A stretch of DNA of 64,000 bases, from positions 372,001-436,000 of the forward strand of contig JAVKBW010000019.1 in assembly GCA_040222995.1 (NCBI GenBank), given 5' to 3'. The notes under the pieces were generated by a model. It was not told the DNA's origin and did not search any database. It saw only the letters and a list, made by a program, of their open reading frames with translations. Made by a program: the position numbers and the translations under genes. Shown piece after piece: positions 1 to 8,275 of the stretch. Source of the DNA: JAVKBW01 sp040222995. Lineage in GTDB: Bacteria; Pseudomonadota; Alphaproteobacteria; UBA8366; Aestuariispiraceae. How positions within the stretch are numbered: position 1 is the first letter of the stretch; the number at the start of each line of letters is the position of its first letter.

Positions 1-2508
1 GCAAAGCCTTATCGTGAACGCCTGGACTTCGAGCTTCAGACCATCGAACAGATGGGCTTTCCCGGGTATTTCCTGATCGTTGCCGATTTCATCCAGTGGG
101 CGAAAAAGCGTGATATTCCCGTCGGTCCGGGCCGTGGGTCAGGCGCCGGTTCGGTCGTCGCCTGGGCGCTGACCATCACCGACCTGGACCCGTTACGGTT
201 CGGCCTGCTGTTCGAACGGTTTCTGAACCCGGAACGCGTATCGATGCCGGATTTCGATATCGACTTCTGCCAGGACCGCCGCGACGAGGTGATCCGCTAT
301 GTACAGGAGGAATACGGCAGGGATCGTGTCGCCCAGATCATCACCTTCGGAAAGCTGCAGGCGCGCGCGGTTCTGCGCGATGTCGGGCGGGTGCTGCAGA
401 TGCCCTACGGGCAGGTCGACCGGATCTGCAAGCTGGTGCCGAACAACCCGGCCAAGCCGGTCACGCTGAAACAGGCCATCGAAGGCGAGCCGGCCCTGCA
501 GGACATGCGCAGCGAGGAGCCCTCGGTGCGGCGTCTGCTGGATATGGGGCTGCGGCTGGAAGGCCTCTACCGGCATGCTTCGACCCATGCCGCCGGTGTT
601 GTCATCGGCGACCGCCCGCTGCACGAGCTGGTCGCGCTGTACCGAGACCCGAAATCCGACATGCCGGTTACCCAGTTCAACATGAAATATGTCGAACAGG
701 CCGGGATGGTGAAGTTCGACTTCCTGGGTCTCAAAACGCTGACCGTCATCGCCAAGGCGAAGGAGATGATCGACGCCCGGCCGGATGTTTCCGAACCGCT
801 GGATATTTCCAGCCTGCCGCTGGATGACGAACGGACCTTTGAAATGCTGTGCCGGGCCGATGCGACCGGGGTGTTCCAGTTGGAATCGTCTGGCATGCGG
901 GACGTGCTGAAGAAGATGCGTCCCAACCGGTTCGAGGATCTGATCGCGCTGGTCGCGCTGTACCGCCCCGGCCCGATGGAAAACATTCCGACCTATATCC
1001 GCCGCAAGCACGGCGAGGAAACGCCGGATTATCCGCATGAAAAGCTGGAGCCGGTGCTGCGCGAAACCTTCGGTATCCCGATCTATCAGGAACAGGTGAT
1101 GCAGATGGCGCAGGTGCTGGCCGGCTATACGCTTGGTGCGGCTGATTTGCTGCGGCGCGCCATGGGCAAGAAAATCCAGTCTGAAATGGACGCCCAGCGG
1201 AAGGGCTTCGTCGACGGTTCGCTGGAACATTCCGGCGTCGCGGCGAAGGAAGCCAACCGCATTTTCGACATGATCAACGCCTTCGCCGGCTACGGGTTCA
1301 ACAAGTCGCACGCCGCCGCCTATGCGCTGGTCGCCTATCAGACTGCCTGGCTGAAAGCGAACTACCCGGTCGAATTCATGGCCGCCTCGATGACGCTGGA
1401 CATGCACAACACCGACAAGCTGAACGTTTTCCGGGCGGAAATGGACCGGCTTGGCATCGAGCTCGCGCCGCCGGACGTCAATGCATCGGAAGCCCGGTTC
1501 TCGGTCGAAACCGACAAGGACGGGCAACGCCGGGTGCGCTACGCCCTGGCCGCGCTGAAGAATGTCGGCGAGGGGGCGGTACAGGGGCTCGTTAACGAGC
1601 GCAAGGCGAATGGTCCGTACAAGGACCTGTTCGACTTCGCCAAACGGCTCGACACCAAATCAATCAACAAGCGGATGCTGGAAAATCTGGCGAAGGCCGG
1701 CGCGTTCGACAGCATTTCGCCCAACCGGCAGCAGATATTCCGGTCGGTCGATACGATCATGGCGCATGCCGCCGCCGCGACGGCGGAGCGCGAAAGCAAC
1801 CAGGTCAGCCTGTTCGGCGATGCGATGGGTGGCGACAGCGATGCCCACCGGCCGCGCCTTCCGGACATTACCGACTGGAACGCACAGGCAAGGCTGACAG
1901 CGGAATTCGAGGCCATCGGTTTCTACCTGTCCTCGCACCCGCTGGAGGCGTTTGCGAAAACCTGCCGGCGGCTGGGTGTCGAAAACTGGATGGATGTCGA
2001 ATCCGGCCGGGTGCGGGATTCCCGCATCAAGCTGTCCGGTATCGTCACCTCGAAACGCATCACGACGACCTCGCGCGGTTCGAAAATGGCGTTTGTCGGC
2101 ATGTCGGATACGACCGGCACCTACGAAGTGACGATGTTTCAGGAAGTGCTGAACACGGCGCGCGACCTGCTGGATTCCGGCGAGCCGCTGGTGATGACGG
2201 TGGATGTTCAGCACCGGCCGGAAGACACGCCGCGTCTGACCGTTCTATCCGCGTCCTCGCTGGAAGAAGAGGCGGCAAGTGCGGCGGACGGCATGGAAAT
2301 CCTGTTCGCGTCGGAGGAGCCGGTACAGGCGCTCGCCACCCTGTTTCGCGAACACGGGCAGAAAGGGCGCGGGCTGGTGGTCTTCGTGATGCCGGGCAGG
2401 GCGGTCGGCGACGTGCGCGTCGAACTCGACCGCAAGTACAAGATCACCGCGCCGTTGCGCCAGGCCGTCAAGGCCGTTAACGGCGTCATCGACGTGCTGG
2501 ATATTTAG
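1..2508 (+). CDS. dnaE: DNA polymerase III subunit alpha, 5' truncated by window edge
   Basis: Catalytic subunit of the replicative DNA polymerase III holoenzyme. The reading frame is open from base 1, so the start and the N-terminal PHP region lie outside the window; at least 835 codons are present. Visible are the GPGRGSGAGS motif (bases 124-153), the catalytic PDFDIDF metal-binding aspartates (about bases 247-267), a helix-hairpin-helix region around 1600-1740, and an OB-fold segment near 2030-2240 that starts IKLSGIVTSKR. The length after the catalytic core and the OB fold fit replicative DnaE1 rather than the error-prone DnaE2. It precedes rpsB in the usual alphaproteobacterial order, here separated from it by an inserted LysR/cupin pair. 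The stop overlaps the convergent LysR stop by 4 nt. Confidence 0.97.
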   Translation, partial: AKPYRERLDFELQTIEQMGFPGYFLIVADFIQWAKKRDIPVGPGRGSGAGSVVAWALTITDLDPLRFGLLFERFLNPERVSMPDFDIDFCQDRRDEVIRYVQEEYGRDRVAQIITFGKLQARAVLRDVGRVLQMPYGQVDRICKLVPNNPAKPVTLKQAIEGEPALQDMRSEEPSVRRLLDMGLRLEGLYRHASTHAAGVVIGDRPLHELVALYRDPKSDMPVTQFNMKYVEQAGMVKFDFLGLKTLTVIAKAKEMIDARPDVSEPLDISSLPLDDERTFEMLCRADATGVFQLESSGMRDVLKKMRPNRFEDLIALVALYRPGPMENIPTYIRRKHGEETPDYPHEKLEPVLRETFGIPIYQEQVMQMAQVLAGYTLGAADLLRRAMGKKIQSEMDAQRKGFVDGSLEHSGVAAKEANRIFDMINAFAGYGFNKSHAAAYALVAYQTAWLKANYPVEFMAASMTLDMHNTDKLNVFRAEMDRLGIELAPPDVNASEARFSVETDKDGQRRVRYALAALKNVGEGAVQGLVNERKANGPYKDLFDFAKRLDTKSINKRMLENLAKAGAFDSISPNRQQIFRSVDTIMAHAAAATAERESNQVSLFGDAMGGDSDAHRPRLPDITDWNAQARLTAEFEAIGFYLSSHPLEAFAKTCRRLGVENWMDVESGRVRDSRIKLSGIVTSKRITTTSRGSKMAFVGMSDTTGTYEVTMFQEVLNTARDLLDSGEPLVMTVDVQHRPEDTPRLTVLSASSLEEEAASAADGMEILFASEEPVQALATLFREHGQKGRGLVVFVMPGRAVGDVRVELDRKYKITAPLRQAVKAVNGVIDVLDI

Positions 2509-3431
2509 CCGGTTCTGGCCAGATTCAGCTTCCCGATTTTGGTTTCCGTTTCTTCGGCGGCGCTGAAGAGCCAATCCCTGAACCGCTGAATCTTTCTGTC
2601 GCCGGCCCAGGTATCCGGATAGACCAGCGAATAAATTATCTTCGGTTTGGTTTCGATTGGCGACAGGACAACCAGACGGCCGTCTTCAAGTTCTTCATGC
2701 AACAGGGCCGTATAGGCGAGAGCTGCCCCGCTGCCGCGTTCCGCCGCACGCAGCGTCAGTTCGCAATGTGCGAACGTGGCGCCCCAGGAAACCGTGTTTT
2801 CGTCGATACCGGCCCGCCGTAACCAGGAACGCCAGTCATCGCCCACAAGGTCGCGCAACAACGGTATCTTCATACTGCCCGACACAGCATCGACCGCACC
2901 GTATTTTTGCACGGCCCGAGGGCTGGCAACCGGATAACGGCTTGAGGAAAGGAACGGTTCGACCGTCAGTTCAGGGCAGGGTACATGCCCGTATTGTATC
3001 AGCACATCCGCGCCGGATGTCGGAAACGCCATCGGATTGTCTGTTTCGGCGATCTGCAAATCTATATCGGGAAAAGCCTCCTGAAACGCATCGATTCTCG
3101 GCAGAAGCCAGCGAGACAAAAAGGCCGGCGTGGACAGGACGACAAAGGGCTGACCGTTTTCGCCACCCCTGGCTCGGGTTGTGGATCTATCCAGCGTATC
3201 AAGTATGGCGGACACGTCCTCGTAATAGGTCTCGCCGTCGGCGCTTAGTGTCACGCCCTGTGGATGGCGGCTGAAAAGCTCAACGCCGACGAACGTCTCC
3301 AGTTTCTTGATCTGGTGGCTGATCGCGGGCTGGGTGACGTGCAATTCTTCGGCGGCTGCCTTGAAGCTGCGCAAGCGAGCTGCCGCTTCAAAGGCGCGCA
3401 GCCCGGTGAAGGGAGGTAAACACCGTTTCAT
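2505..3431 (-). CDS. LysR-family transcriptional regulator (GcvA-like)
   Basis: DNA-binding regulator of 308 aa, the normal LysR length. The N-terminal winged helix-turn-helix (residues about 8-65) has the family signature FKAAAEELHVTQPAISHQIK, and the N-terminus (LRAFEAAARLRSFKAAA) resembles the GcvA/AmpR subgroup. The C-terminal two-lobe substrate-binding domain spans about residues 90-300. The gene is divergent from the cupin gene at 3537, with a 105-bp shared upstream region that holds the inverted repeat TTATC-N6-GATAA, so the cupin gene is the likely target (inference). The effector cannot be read from sequence. The pair interrupts the usual dnaE-rpsB neighbourhood. Confidence 0.9.
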   Translation of the reverse strand: MKRCLPPFTGLRAFEAAARLRSFKAAAEELHVTQPAISHQIKKLETFVGVELFSRHPQGVTLSADGETYYEDVSAILDTLDRSTTRARGGENGQPFVVLSTPAFLSRWLLPRIDAFQEAFPDIDLQIAETDNPMAFPTSGADVLIQYGHVPCPELTVEPFLSSSRYPVASPRAVQKYGAVDAVSGSMKIPLLRDLVGDDWRSWLRRAGIDENTVSWGATFAHCELTLRAAERGSGAALAYTALLHEELEDGRLVVLSPIETKPKIIYSLVYPDTWAGDRKIQRFRDWLFSAAEETETKIGKLNLARTG

Positions 3432-3437
3432 CGCACG

Positions 3438-3453
3438 TTATCCAAATTGATAA
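3438..3453. promoter_or_regulatory. Candidate LysR operator (TTATC-N6-GATAA dyad)
   Basis: A perfect 5-bp inverted repeat with a 6-nt spacer, containing a T-N11-A core as is typical of LysR boxes. It lies between the divergent LysR (ATG at 3431) and cupin (ATG at 3537) genes, 7 nt from the LysR start codon, a position suited to autoregulation. Short repeats of this size can arise by chance. Confidence 0.4.
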
Positions 3454-3536
3454 GCCTCATTAAAAACAATCATTTGCGACAGGTTGCGAAGCTTTCCTAC
3501 GCTAAGCCGATCAGTTTCACAGATGGAGACGTTAAC

Positions 3537-3989
3537 ATGAGCAGAACACGAGAATTTTTCACAATCAAGGTGGCTGTTCTGTGCGGTTCGGTCGGTGTGT
3601 TCGGTTATGCAGTTGGCGTGATGACAGAAACGTCGCTGGCGACGATGGCGCCACCGACCGAACACAAGGGCCTGACCGTTGAGGCGCTTGGACATGTATC
3701 CGGCGTTTCAATGGCGAAACAGATCGGATTGACCGGCTACAAACTGCAGCTTCGCCGCATCGCCATTGCGCCCGGCGGGCAGATTGCGAGCCACAGCCAT
3801 GCGGACAAACCGGGCCTTGTCGCGGTTATCGACGGCGAGTGGGTAGAAGGCCGCCCGGGCGGTGAAACACGCTTTCCTGAAAACGGTGACACGGCAATTG
3901 TAGAGGATGCCGAGACGGAACACTGGTTCCTTAATACCGGCACTGAACCCGGCACTGCGATCGTGTGCGATATCGTGCCAGACGCCTGA
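3537..3989 (+). CDS. Membrane-anchored or exported cupin-domain protein
   Basis: A 150-aa protein. An N-terminal hydrophobic segment (about residues 9-28, VAVLCGSVGVFGYAVGV) looks like a signal anchor or uncleaved signal peptide, followed by one cupin barrel. Cupin motif 1 is present as G-x3-ASHSHADK with the paired histidines and a later Glu, and a motif-2 histidine is in EHWFLN, so metal binding is likely. The ATG at 3537 is chosen over an in-frame start at 3447 because GGAG lies 8 nt upstream and because the upstream option would run through the LysR operator region. The divergent LysR gene suggests inducible expression. The substrate is unknown. Confidence 0.75.
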   Translation: MSRTREFFTIKVAVLCGSVGVFGYAVGVMTETSLATMAPPTEHKGLTVEALGHVSGVSMAKQIGLTGYKLQLRRIAIAPGGQIASHSHADKPGLVAVIDGEWVEGRPGGETRFPENGDTAIVEDAETEHWFLNTGTEPGTAIVCDIVPDA

Positions 3990-4101
3990 TGCTGTAACTT
4001 CGCTCTTGCTCCTTCCGGTCTCCGGGCGTATATCGCGTTCATCTCTCACACGGGGTCGGCGCGGCGGGTGTTCCGTTCGCTCCATCCGGTGCCTGTAAAA
4101 G

Positions 4102-4115
4102 GCCACCCCCGTGGC
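4102..4115 (+). promoter_or_regulatory. Short hairpin in the rpsB leader
   Basis: GCCAC-CCCC-GTGGC, a perfect 5-bp stem with a 4-nt loop, about 30 nt upstream of the rpsB start and just before its strong ribosome-binding site (AAGGAAGGAG). It could be part of an autoregulatory S2 leader, which is known for rpsB-tsf operons in other bacteria, but the stem is too short to be sure. Confidence 0.25.
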
Positions 4116-4146
4116 GGATTAACCGGAAAAGGAAGGAGCCATAAAG

Positions 4147-5028
4147 ATGGCAATCCCTACGTTTACCATGCGTCAGCTACTGGAAGCCGGCGTTCACTTC
4201 GGCCACACGACCCGCCGCTGGAACCCCAAGATGAAACCGTTCATCTTCGGCGACCGAAACGGCATTCACATCATCGACCTGCAGCAGACGGTGCCGATGC
4301 TGCACCAGGCCCTGACGGCGATCCGCGATGTCGCGGCCTCCGGCGGGCGCATCCTGTTCGTCGGCACGAAGCGCCAGGCGCAGTCGATCGTCAAGGAAAA
4401 CGCGCTGAAAAGCGGCCAGTACTTCGTCAACCACCGCTGGCTCGGCGGCATGCTGACCAACTGGAAAACCATTTCCGGCTCGATCAAGCGCCTGAAAGAG
4501 CTGGATGCGCGCCTCGAAGAAGGCGGCACCGGCCTGACCAAGAAGGAACTGCTGGGCATTCAGCGCGAACGCGACAAGCTGGAGATCGCCCTCGGCGGTA
4601 TCCGCGAAATGGGCAACCTGCCGGACATCATGTTCGTGCTGGACACCAACAAGGAACAGATCGCCATCGAGGAAGCCAACAACCTGGGCATTCCGGTCGT
4701 GGCGGTTGTCGATTCCAACTCCGATCCGGATGGCGTGACCTTCCCGATCCCGGGCAATGACGATGCGATGCGCGCGATCAACCTGTACTGCACGCTGGTA
4801 ACGAGCTCGATTCTTGACGGTCTGCAGGCTTCGATGTCCGGCAGCGGCCAGGATCTGGGCGCGGTCGCCGAACCGGCCCCTGAAGTTCTGCCGGAACCGG
4901 AAGAACTGACGGAAGCGCCGGCTGAAGCGCCTGCCGAAGCGGCATCGGAAGCCCCTGCGGAAGCACCGGCCGAACCGGCTGCGGCGGAAGAGTCGGACTC
5001 GAAAGAACAGGCCGCGACAGCGGGTTGA
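4147..5028 (+). CDS. rpsB: 30S ribosomal protein S2
   Basis: Small-subunit protein S2 of 293 aa. The conserved core (TMRQLLEAGVHFGHTTRRWN, then VNHRWLGGMLTNW and PDIMFVLDTNKEQIAIEEA) fills about residues 5-230. The last 60 residues are a low-complexity Ala/Glu/Pro extension (repeated EAPAEA), longer than the roughly 240-aa E. coli protein; such tails occur in related alphaproteobacteria. The start is fixed by AAGGAAGGAGCC, 6-10 nt upstream. It is followed by tsf, the standard operon partner, across a 108-nt gap containing a strong hairpin. Confidence 0.97.
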   Translation: MAIPTFTMRQLLEAGVHFGHTTRRWNPKMKPFIFGDRNGIHIIDLQQTVPMLHQALTAIRDVAASGGRILFVGTKRQAQSIVKENALKSGQYFVNHRWLGGMLTNWKTISGSIKRLKELDARLEEGGTGLTKKELLGIQRERDKLEIALGGIREMGNLPDIMFVLDTNKEQIAIEEANNLGIPVVAVVDSNSDPDGVTFPIPGNDDAMRAINLYCTLVTSSILDGLQASMSGSGQDLGAVAEPAPEVLPEPEELTEAPAEAPAEAASEAPAEAPAEPAAAEESDSKEQAATAG

Positions 5029-5034
5029 TTTGCA

Positions 5035-5075
5035 CCGGAACGGACATTTGTACGCGGTACGGCCGTCCGTTCCGG
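5035..5075 (+). terminator. Strong 11-bp hairpin between rpsB and tsf (attenuator or processing site)
   Basis: CCGGAACGGAC (5035-5045) pairs perfectly with GTCCGTTCCGG (5065-5075). The 19-nt loop holds a smaller GTAC-GCG-GTAC hairpin. There is no U-run after the stem, so it is more likely a partial terminator, attenuator or RNA-processing/stability element than a full terminator. Its place between S2 and EF-Ts matches a point where transcript levels differ in other bacteria. Confidence 0.5.
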
Positions 5076-5136
5076 ATTTCACATTGATTGGATCACAGAC
5101 TTATTGAACGACAACGTTCATTGAGGGGATAGAAAC

Positions 5137-6063
5137 ATGGCTGCAATTACGGCTGCACTGGTAAAGGAACTGCGCGAGAAATCAGGCGCGGGCATGATGG
5201 ACTGCAAGAAGGCGCTTGCGGAAACCGATGGCGATATGGAAGCTGCGGTCGACTGGCTGCGGACAAAGGGACTCGCCGCCGCGCAGAAGAAGTCCAGCCG
5301 CGTCGCCGCCGACGGTCTGGTTGGCGTATCGTCCGATGGCGCGACCGGCGCGATCGTCGAAATCAACGCCGAAACCGACTTTGTGGCGCGGAACGAAACC
5401 TTCCAGGGCTTCGTTTCGACCGTTGCCGGTATCGTCAGCGAGATCGGCGATGAAACCGCGGGCATTCTCGCCGCCGACTATCCCGGCACGGGCCGCACGG
5501 TTGAGGAGCAGTTGACCCACAACGTGGCGACAATCGGCGAGAACATGACATTCCGCCGCGCAGACCGTCTTTCCGTCGATAACGGCATCGTGGCCAGCTA
5601 CGTGCATTCGGCGCTGGCGCCGGGCCTTGGCAAGATCGGCGTTCTGGTTGCGCTGGAATCGACCGGCGATTCGGAAAAGCTGCAGGCGCTCGGCAAGCAG
5701 ATCGCGATGCATATCGCGGCGGCCCGCCCTGAATTCCTGACCGTCGATAGCGTCGATCAGGACTCGCTGAACCGCGAACGCGAAGTGCTCGCCGAACAGG
5801 CGCGCGCCTCGGGCAAGCCGGAAGAGATCGTCGAGAAGATGGTGCAGGGCCGGCTGCGGAAGTACTACGAGGAAGTCGTTCTTCTGGAACAGGTTTTCGT
5901 CATCGACAACGAAACGAAGATTGCGAAAGTGGTCGCCAACGCCGCCGCCGATGTCGGCGCGCCGGTCGCCATCAAGGACTTCGTCCGTTACACCCTGGGC
6001 GAGGGGATCGAAAAGGAAGAAAGCGACTTCGCCGCCGAAGTCGCGGAAGCCGTCAAAGGCTGA
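5137..6063 (+). CDS. tsf: Elongation factor Ts
   Basis: Guanine nucleotide exchange factor that recycles EF-Tu-GDP; 308 aa, normal length. The N-terminal UBA-like domain carries the signature LREKSGAGMMDCKKAL, followed by the conserved core segment EINAETDFVARNETF (around residue 75) and IAAARPEFL. It directly follows rpsB. Upstream, a TGAACG-ACAA-CGTTCA inverted repeat (5105-5120) sits before the GAGGGGAT ribosome-binding site. A terminator-like hairpin follows the stop codon. Confidence 0.97.
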   Translation: MAAITAALVKELREKSGAGMMDCKKALAETDGDMEAAVDWLRTKGLAAAQKKSSRVAADGLVGVSSDGATGAIVEINAETDFVARNETFQGFVSTVAGIVSEIGDETAGILAADYPGTGRTVEEQLTHNVATIGENMTFRRADRLSVDNGIVASYVHSALAPGLGKIGVLVALESTGDSEKLQALGKQIAMHIAAARPEFLTVDSVDQDSLNREREVLAEQARASGKPEEIVEKMVQGRLRKYYEEVVLLEQVFVIDNETKIAKVVANAAADVGAPVAIKDFVRYTLGEGIEKEESDFAAEVAEAVKG

Positions 6064-6070
6064 CAATCAG

Positions 6071-6104
6071 ACGCCGCTCCGATATAAACGGGGCGGCGTT
6101 TTAC
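6071..6104 (+). terminator. Probable intrinsic terminator after tsf
   Basis: ACGCCGCTCC (6071-6080) pairs with GGGGCGGCGT (6090-6099) with one G-U type pair across a 9-nt loop, followed directly by TTTTA. It would separate rpsB-tsf from pyrH-frr. The U-run is short, so some read-through is likely. Confidence 0.6.
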
Positions 6105-6140
6105 TATCGGGCGCAACTGGATTTGAAAGGAAAGCGTGGC

Positions 6141-6893
6141 ATGGGTGAAACAGGAGAGTCCGAACCTTCCCCTTCTTCACCGTTGCGGTACAAACGCGTC
6201 CTTCTGAAACTGTCCGGCGAAGCCCTTATGGGCGAACAGGAATTCGGCCTCGAACCGAAAACAATTTCCCGCATTGCCGCCGAAGTCGCCCAGGCCGTCA
6301 AACTCGGCACCCAGATCTGCCTCGTCATCGGGGGCGGCAACATCTTTCGCGGCGTTCAGGCCGCGGCGACGGGCATGGAACGCACCACGGCCGATTACAT
6401 GGGCATGCTGGCGACGGTGATGAACGCGCTGGCCATGCAATCGGCGCTGGAACAGATGGGTCTGAACACGCGGGTTCAATCGGCGATACCGATGCAGACG
6501 GTGTGCGAACCGTATATCCGCCGGCGCGCTGTCCGGCATATGGAAAAGGGGCGGGTGGTCATCTTCGCCGCCGGGTCCGGCAATCCGTTCTTCACCACAG
6601 ACACGGCGGCCGCCCTGCGCGCCTCGGAAATGGAATGCGACGCCATGTTGAAAGCGACCAAGGTCGATGGCGTTTACGATTCCGATCCGGTCAAGAATCC
6701 CGATGCCAAACGGTACGAAAAACTGACCTACATGGATGTGCTGTCCCGCGATCTGAAAGTCATGGATGCGTCGGCGATCACGCTGAGCCGCGAGAACGGT
6801 ATTCCCATCCTGGTTTTTTCCATCTACGAGCCGGGGATGCTGGCCAAAGTGTTGCACGGCGAGGGCCGCTATACGATAGTCACTGACCAGTAG
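6141..6893 (+). CDS. pyrH: Uridylate kinase (UMP kinase)
   Basis: Phosphorylates UMP to UDP in pyrimidine synthesis; about 250 aa, amino-acid-kinase fold. Motifs: YKRVLLKLSGEALMG at the N-terminus, VIGGGNIFRGVQAA (nucleotide/phosphate loop), TDTAAALRASE, and KATKVDGVYDSDP. The ATG at 6141 is preferred to an in-frame TTG at 6123 because GAAAGGA lies 9 nt before it. About 15 extra residues rich in Ser/Pro/Glu precede the usual N-terminus. It sits between tsf and frr as is typical. Confidence 0.96.
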   Translation: MGETGESEPSPSSPLRYKRVLLKLSGEALMGEQEFGLEPKTISRIAAEVAQAVKLGTQICLVIGGGNIFRGVQAAATGMERTTADYMGMLATVMNALAMQSALEQMGLNTRVQSAIPMQTVCEPYIRRRAVRHMEKGRVVIFAAGSGNPFFTTDTAAALRASEMECDAMLKATKVDGVYDSDPVKNPDAKRYEKLTYMDVLSRDLKVMDASAITLSRENGIPILVFSIYEPGMLAKVLHGEGRYTIVTDQ

Positions 6894-6946
6894 AACCGCC
6901 GCGATTCAGAAGCGCCATTGGCGGTGGCGCAGGAGGCAATTCAACG

Positions 6947-7504
6947 ATGTCAGGCTCAGAAATCAAAGACCTGAAACGACGGATGGACGGTGCAATCGAG
7001 GCGCTGTCCCGTGAATTCGGCGGTTTGCGCACCGGCCGGGCCAGCCCGTCGCTGCTGGATACGATCGTGGTCAATGCGTATGGCGGAGAAATGCCTCTTA
7101 CACAGGTTGCCAGCGTCAGCGTACCCGAGCCGCGAATGATCAGCGTCAACGTCTGGGACAACACCGTGGTAAAGAGCGTCGAAAAGGCGATCCGCGAATC
7201 CGACCTCGGTCTGAACCCGCTGACCGAAGGCAATGTGCTGCGCATTCCGATCCCTGAACTGAACGAGGAACGCCGCCGCGACCTGACCAAGGTTGCCGGC
7301 AAATACGCGGAACAGGCGCGCATCGCCATCCGCAATGTCCGCCGTGACGGGATGGAAGCGGTCAAGAAAAGCGAAAAGGACGGTGATCTCAGCGAGGATG
7401 AGTCGCGCCGGCTGCACGATCAGATACAAAAGCTTACCGACGAGCATATCGAACTTGTCGATGCCTCGCTCGCCGATAAGGAAGCGGAGATCATGCACGT
7501 CTAG
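6947..7504 (+). CDS. frr: Ribosome recycling factor
   Basis: Splits post-termination ribosomes together with EF-G; 185 aa, exactly the family length. Conserved segments include LRTGRASPSLLD and the C-terminal helix region ARIAIRNVRRDGMEAVKK. A clear AGGAGG ribosome-binding site at about 6930 precedes the ATG. A GCGCCA-N7-TGGCGC hairpin (6912-6930) lies just before that site and could modulate initiation. It is part of the pyrH-frr-uppS-cdsA-dxr run. Confidence 0.97.
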   Translation: MSGSEIKDLKRRMDGAIEALSREFGGLRTGRASPSLLDTIVVNAYGGEMPLTQVASVSVPEPRMISVNVWDNTVVKSVEKAIRESDLGLNPLTEGNVLRIPIPELNEERRRDLTKVAGKYAEQARIAIRNVRRDGMEAVKKSEKDGDLSEDESRRLHDQIQKLTDEHIELVDASLADKEAEIMHV

Positions 7505-7549
7505 CCGCCAGGCTATGTTTGCGTTCGACTCGAATTCTTTGGACAATCG

Positions 7550-8275
7550 ATGACCCAGCCCCCATCAGAAACTCCAGCACATGTCGCCGTCATCATGGAT
7601 GGCAACGGGCGTTGGGCCAAGGAACGGGGCCTGCCCAGAATAGAAGGGCACCGGCGCGGCGTTCGCGCCGTGCGGGAAACGGTCACTGCGGCACGGGAAT
7701 CGGGGGTTCGCTATCTTACGCTGTTCGGCTTTTCCACGGAAAACTGGCGCCGGCCGGAAGACGAAGTGGCGGAACTGATGGGATTGCTGCGACGGTACCT
7801 GAAATCCGAGATTGCCGAACTGCATTCCAACGGCGTTCAGCTTCGGGTTATCGGCAACCGGGAAAAGCTGCCCACCGATATCGTCAAGCTGATCGAGGAT
7901 TCGGAAGGCTGGACTGCCGAGAACCATTCCTTAACGCTGATATTGGCGCTGAGTTACGGCGGCCGGCACGAAATTGCCGATGCAGCGCGCCGTATCGCCA
8001 AATCGGCAACGCTGGGCCTGATCAACCCGGATGCGGTTGACGAGGATGTCTTCGCCGCTCATCTCGATACCGCCGGCATCCCCGATCCCGATCTTCTGAT
8101 TCGCACCAGCGGTGAAACAAGAATCAGCAATTTCCTTTTATGGCAAATGGCTTACACGGAGTTCTTCTTTATCGACAAGAAGTGGCCGGATTTCTGTAAA
8201 GACGATTTCCAGAACGCACTTTCGGAATTCAAACGGCGTGATCGTCGATATGGCGCAAGTGCAAGCAAAGCCTGA
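7550..8275 (+). CDS. uppS: Undecaprenyl diphosphate synthase (cis-prenyltransferase)
   Basis: Elongates farnesyl diphosphate with isopentenyl diphosphate to C55-PP, the lipid carrier for peptidoglycan and O-antigen. 241 aa. The N-terminal catalytic motif HVAVIMDGNGRWAKERG is present with Asp17, as are the substrate-binding FGFSTENWRRP and the C-terminal PDLLIRTSGETRISNFLLWQ. It overlaps the downstream cdsA start by 26 nt, pointing to translational coupling. Confidence 0.96.
   Translation: MTQPPSETPAHVAVIMDGNGRWAKERGLPRIEGHRRGVRAVRETVTAARESGVRYLTLFGFSTENWRRPEDEVAELMGLLRRYLKSEIAELHSNGVQLRVIGNREKLPTDIVKLIEDSEGWTAENHSLTLILALSYGGRHEIADAARRIAKSATLGLINPDAVDEDVFAAHLDTAGIPDPDLLIRTSGETRISNFLLWQMAYTEFFFIDKKWPDFCKDDFQNALSEFKRRDRRYGASASKA

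Noticed and set aside
193..1527. 444-codon minus-strand frame inside dnaE
   Set aside because: Antisense to the polymerase core, with no recognisable domain; same codon-bias artefact.
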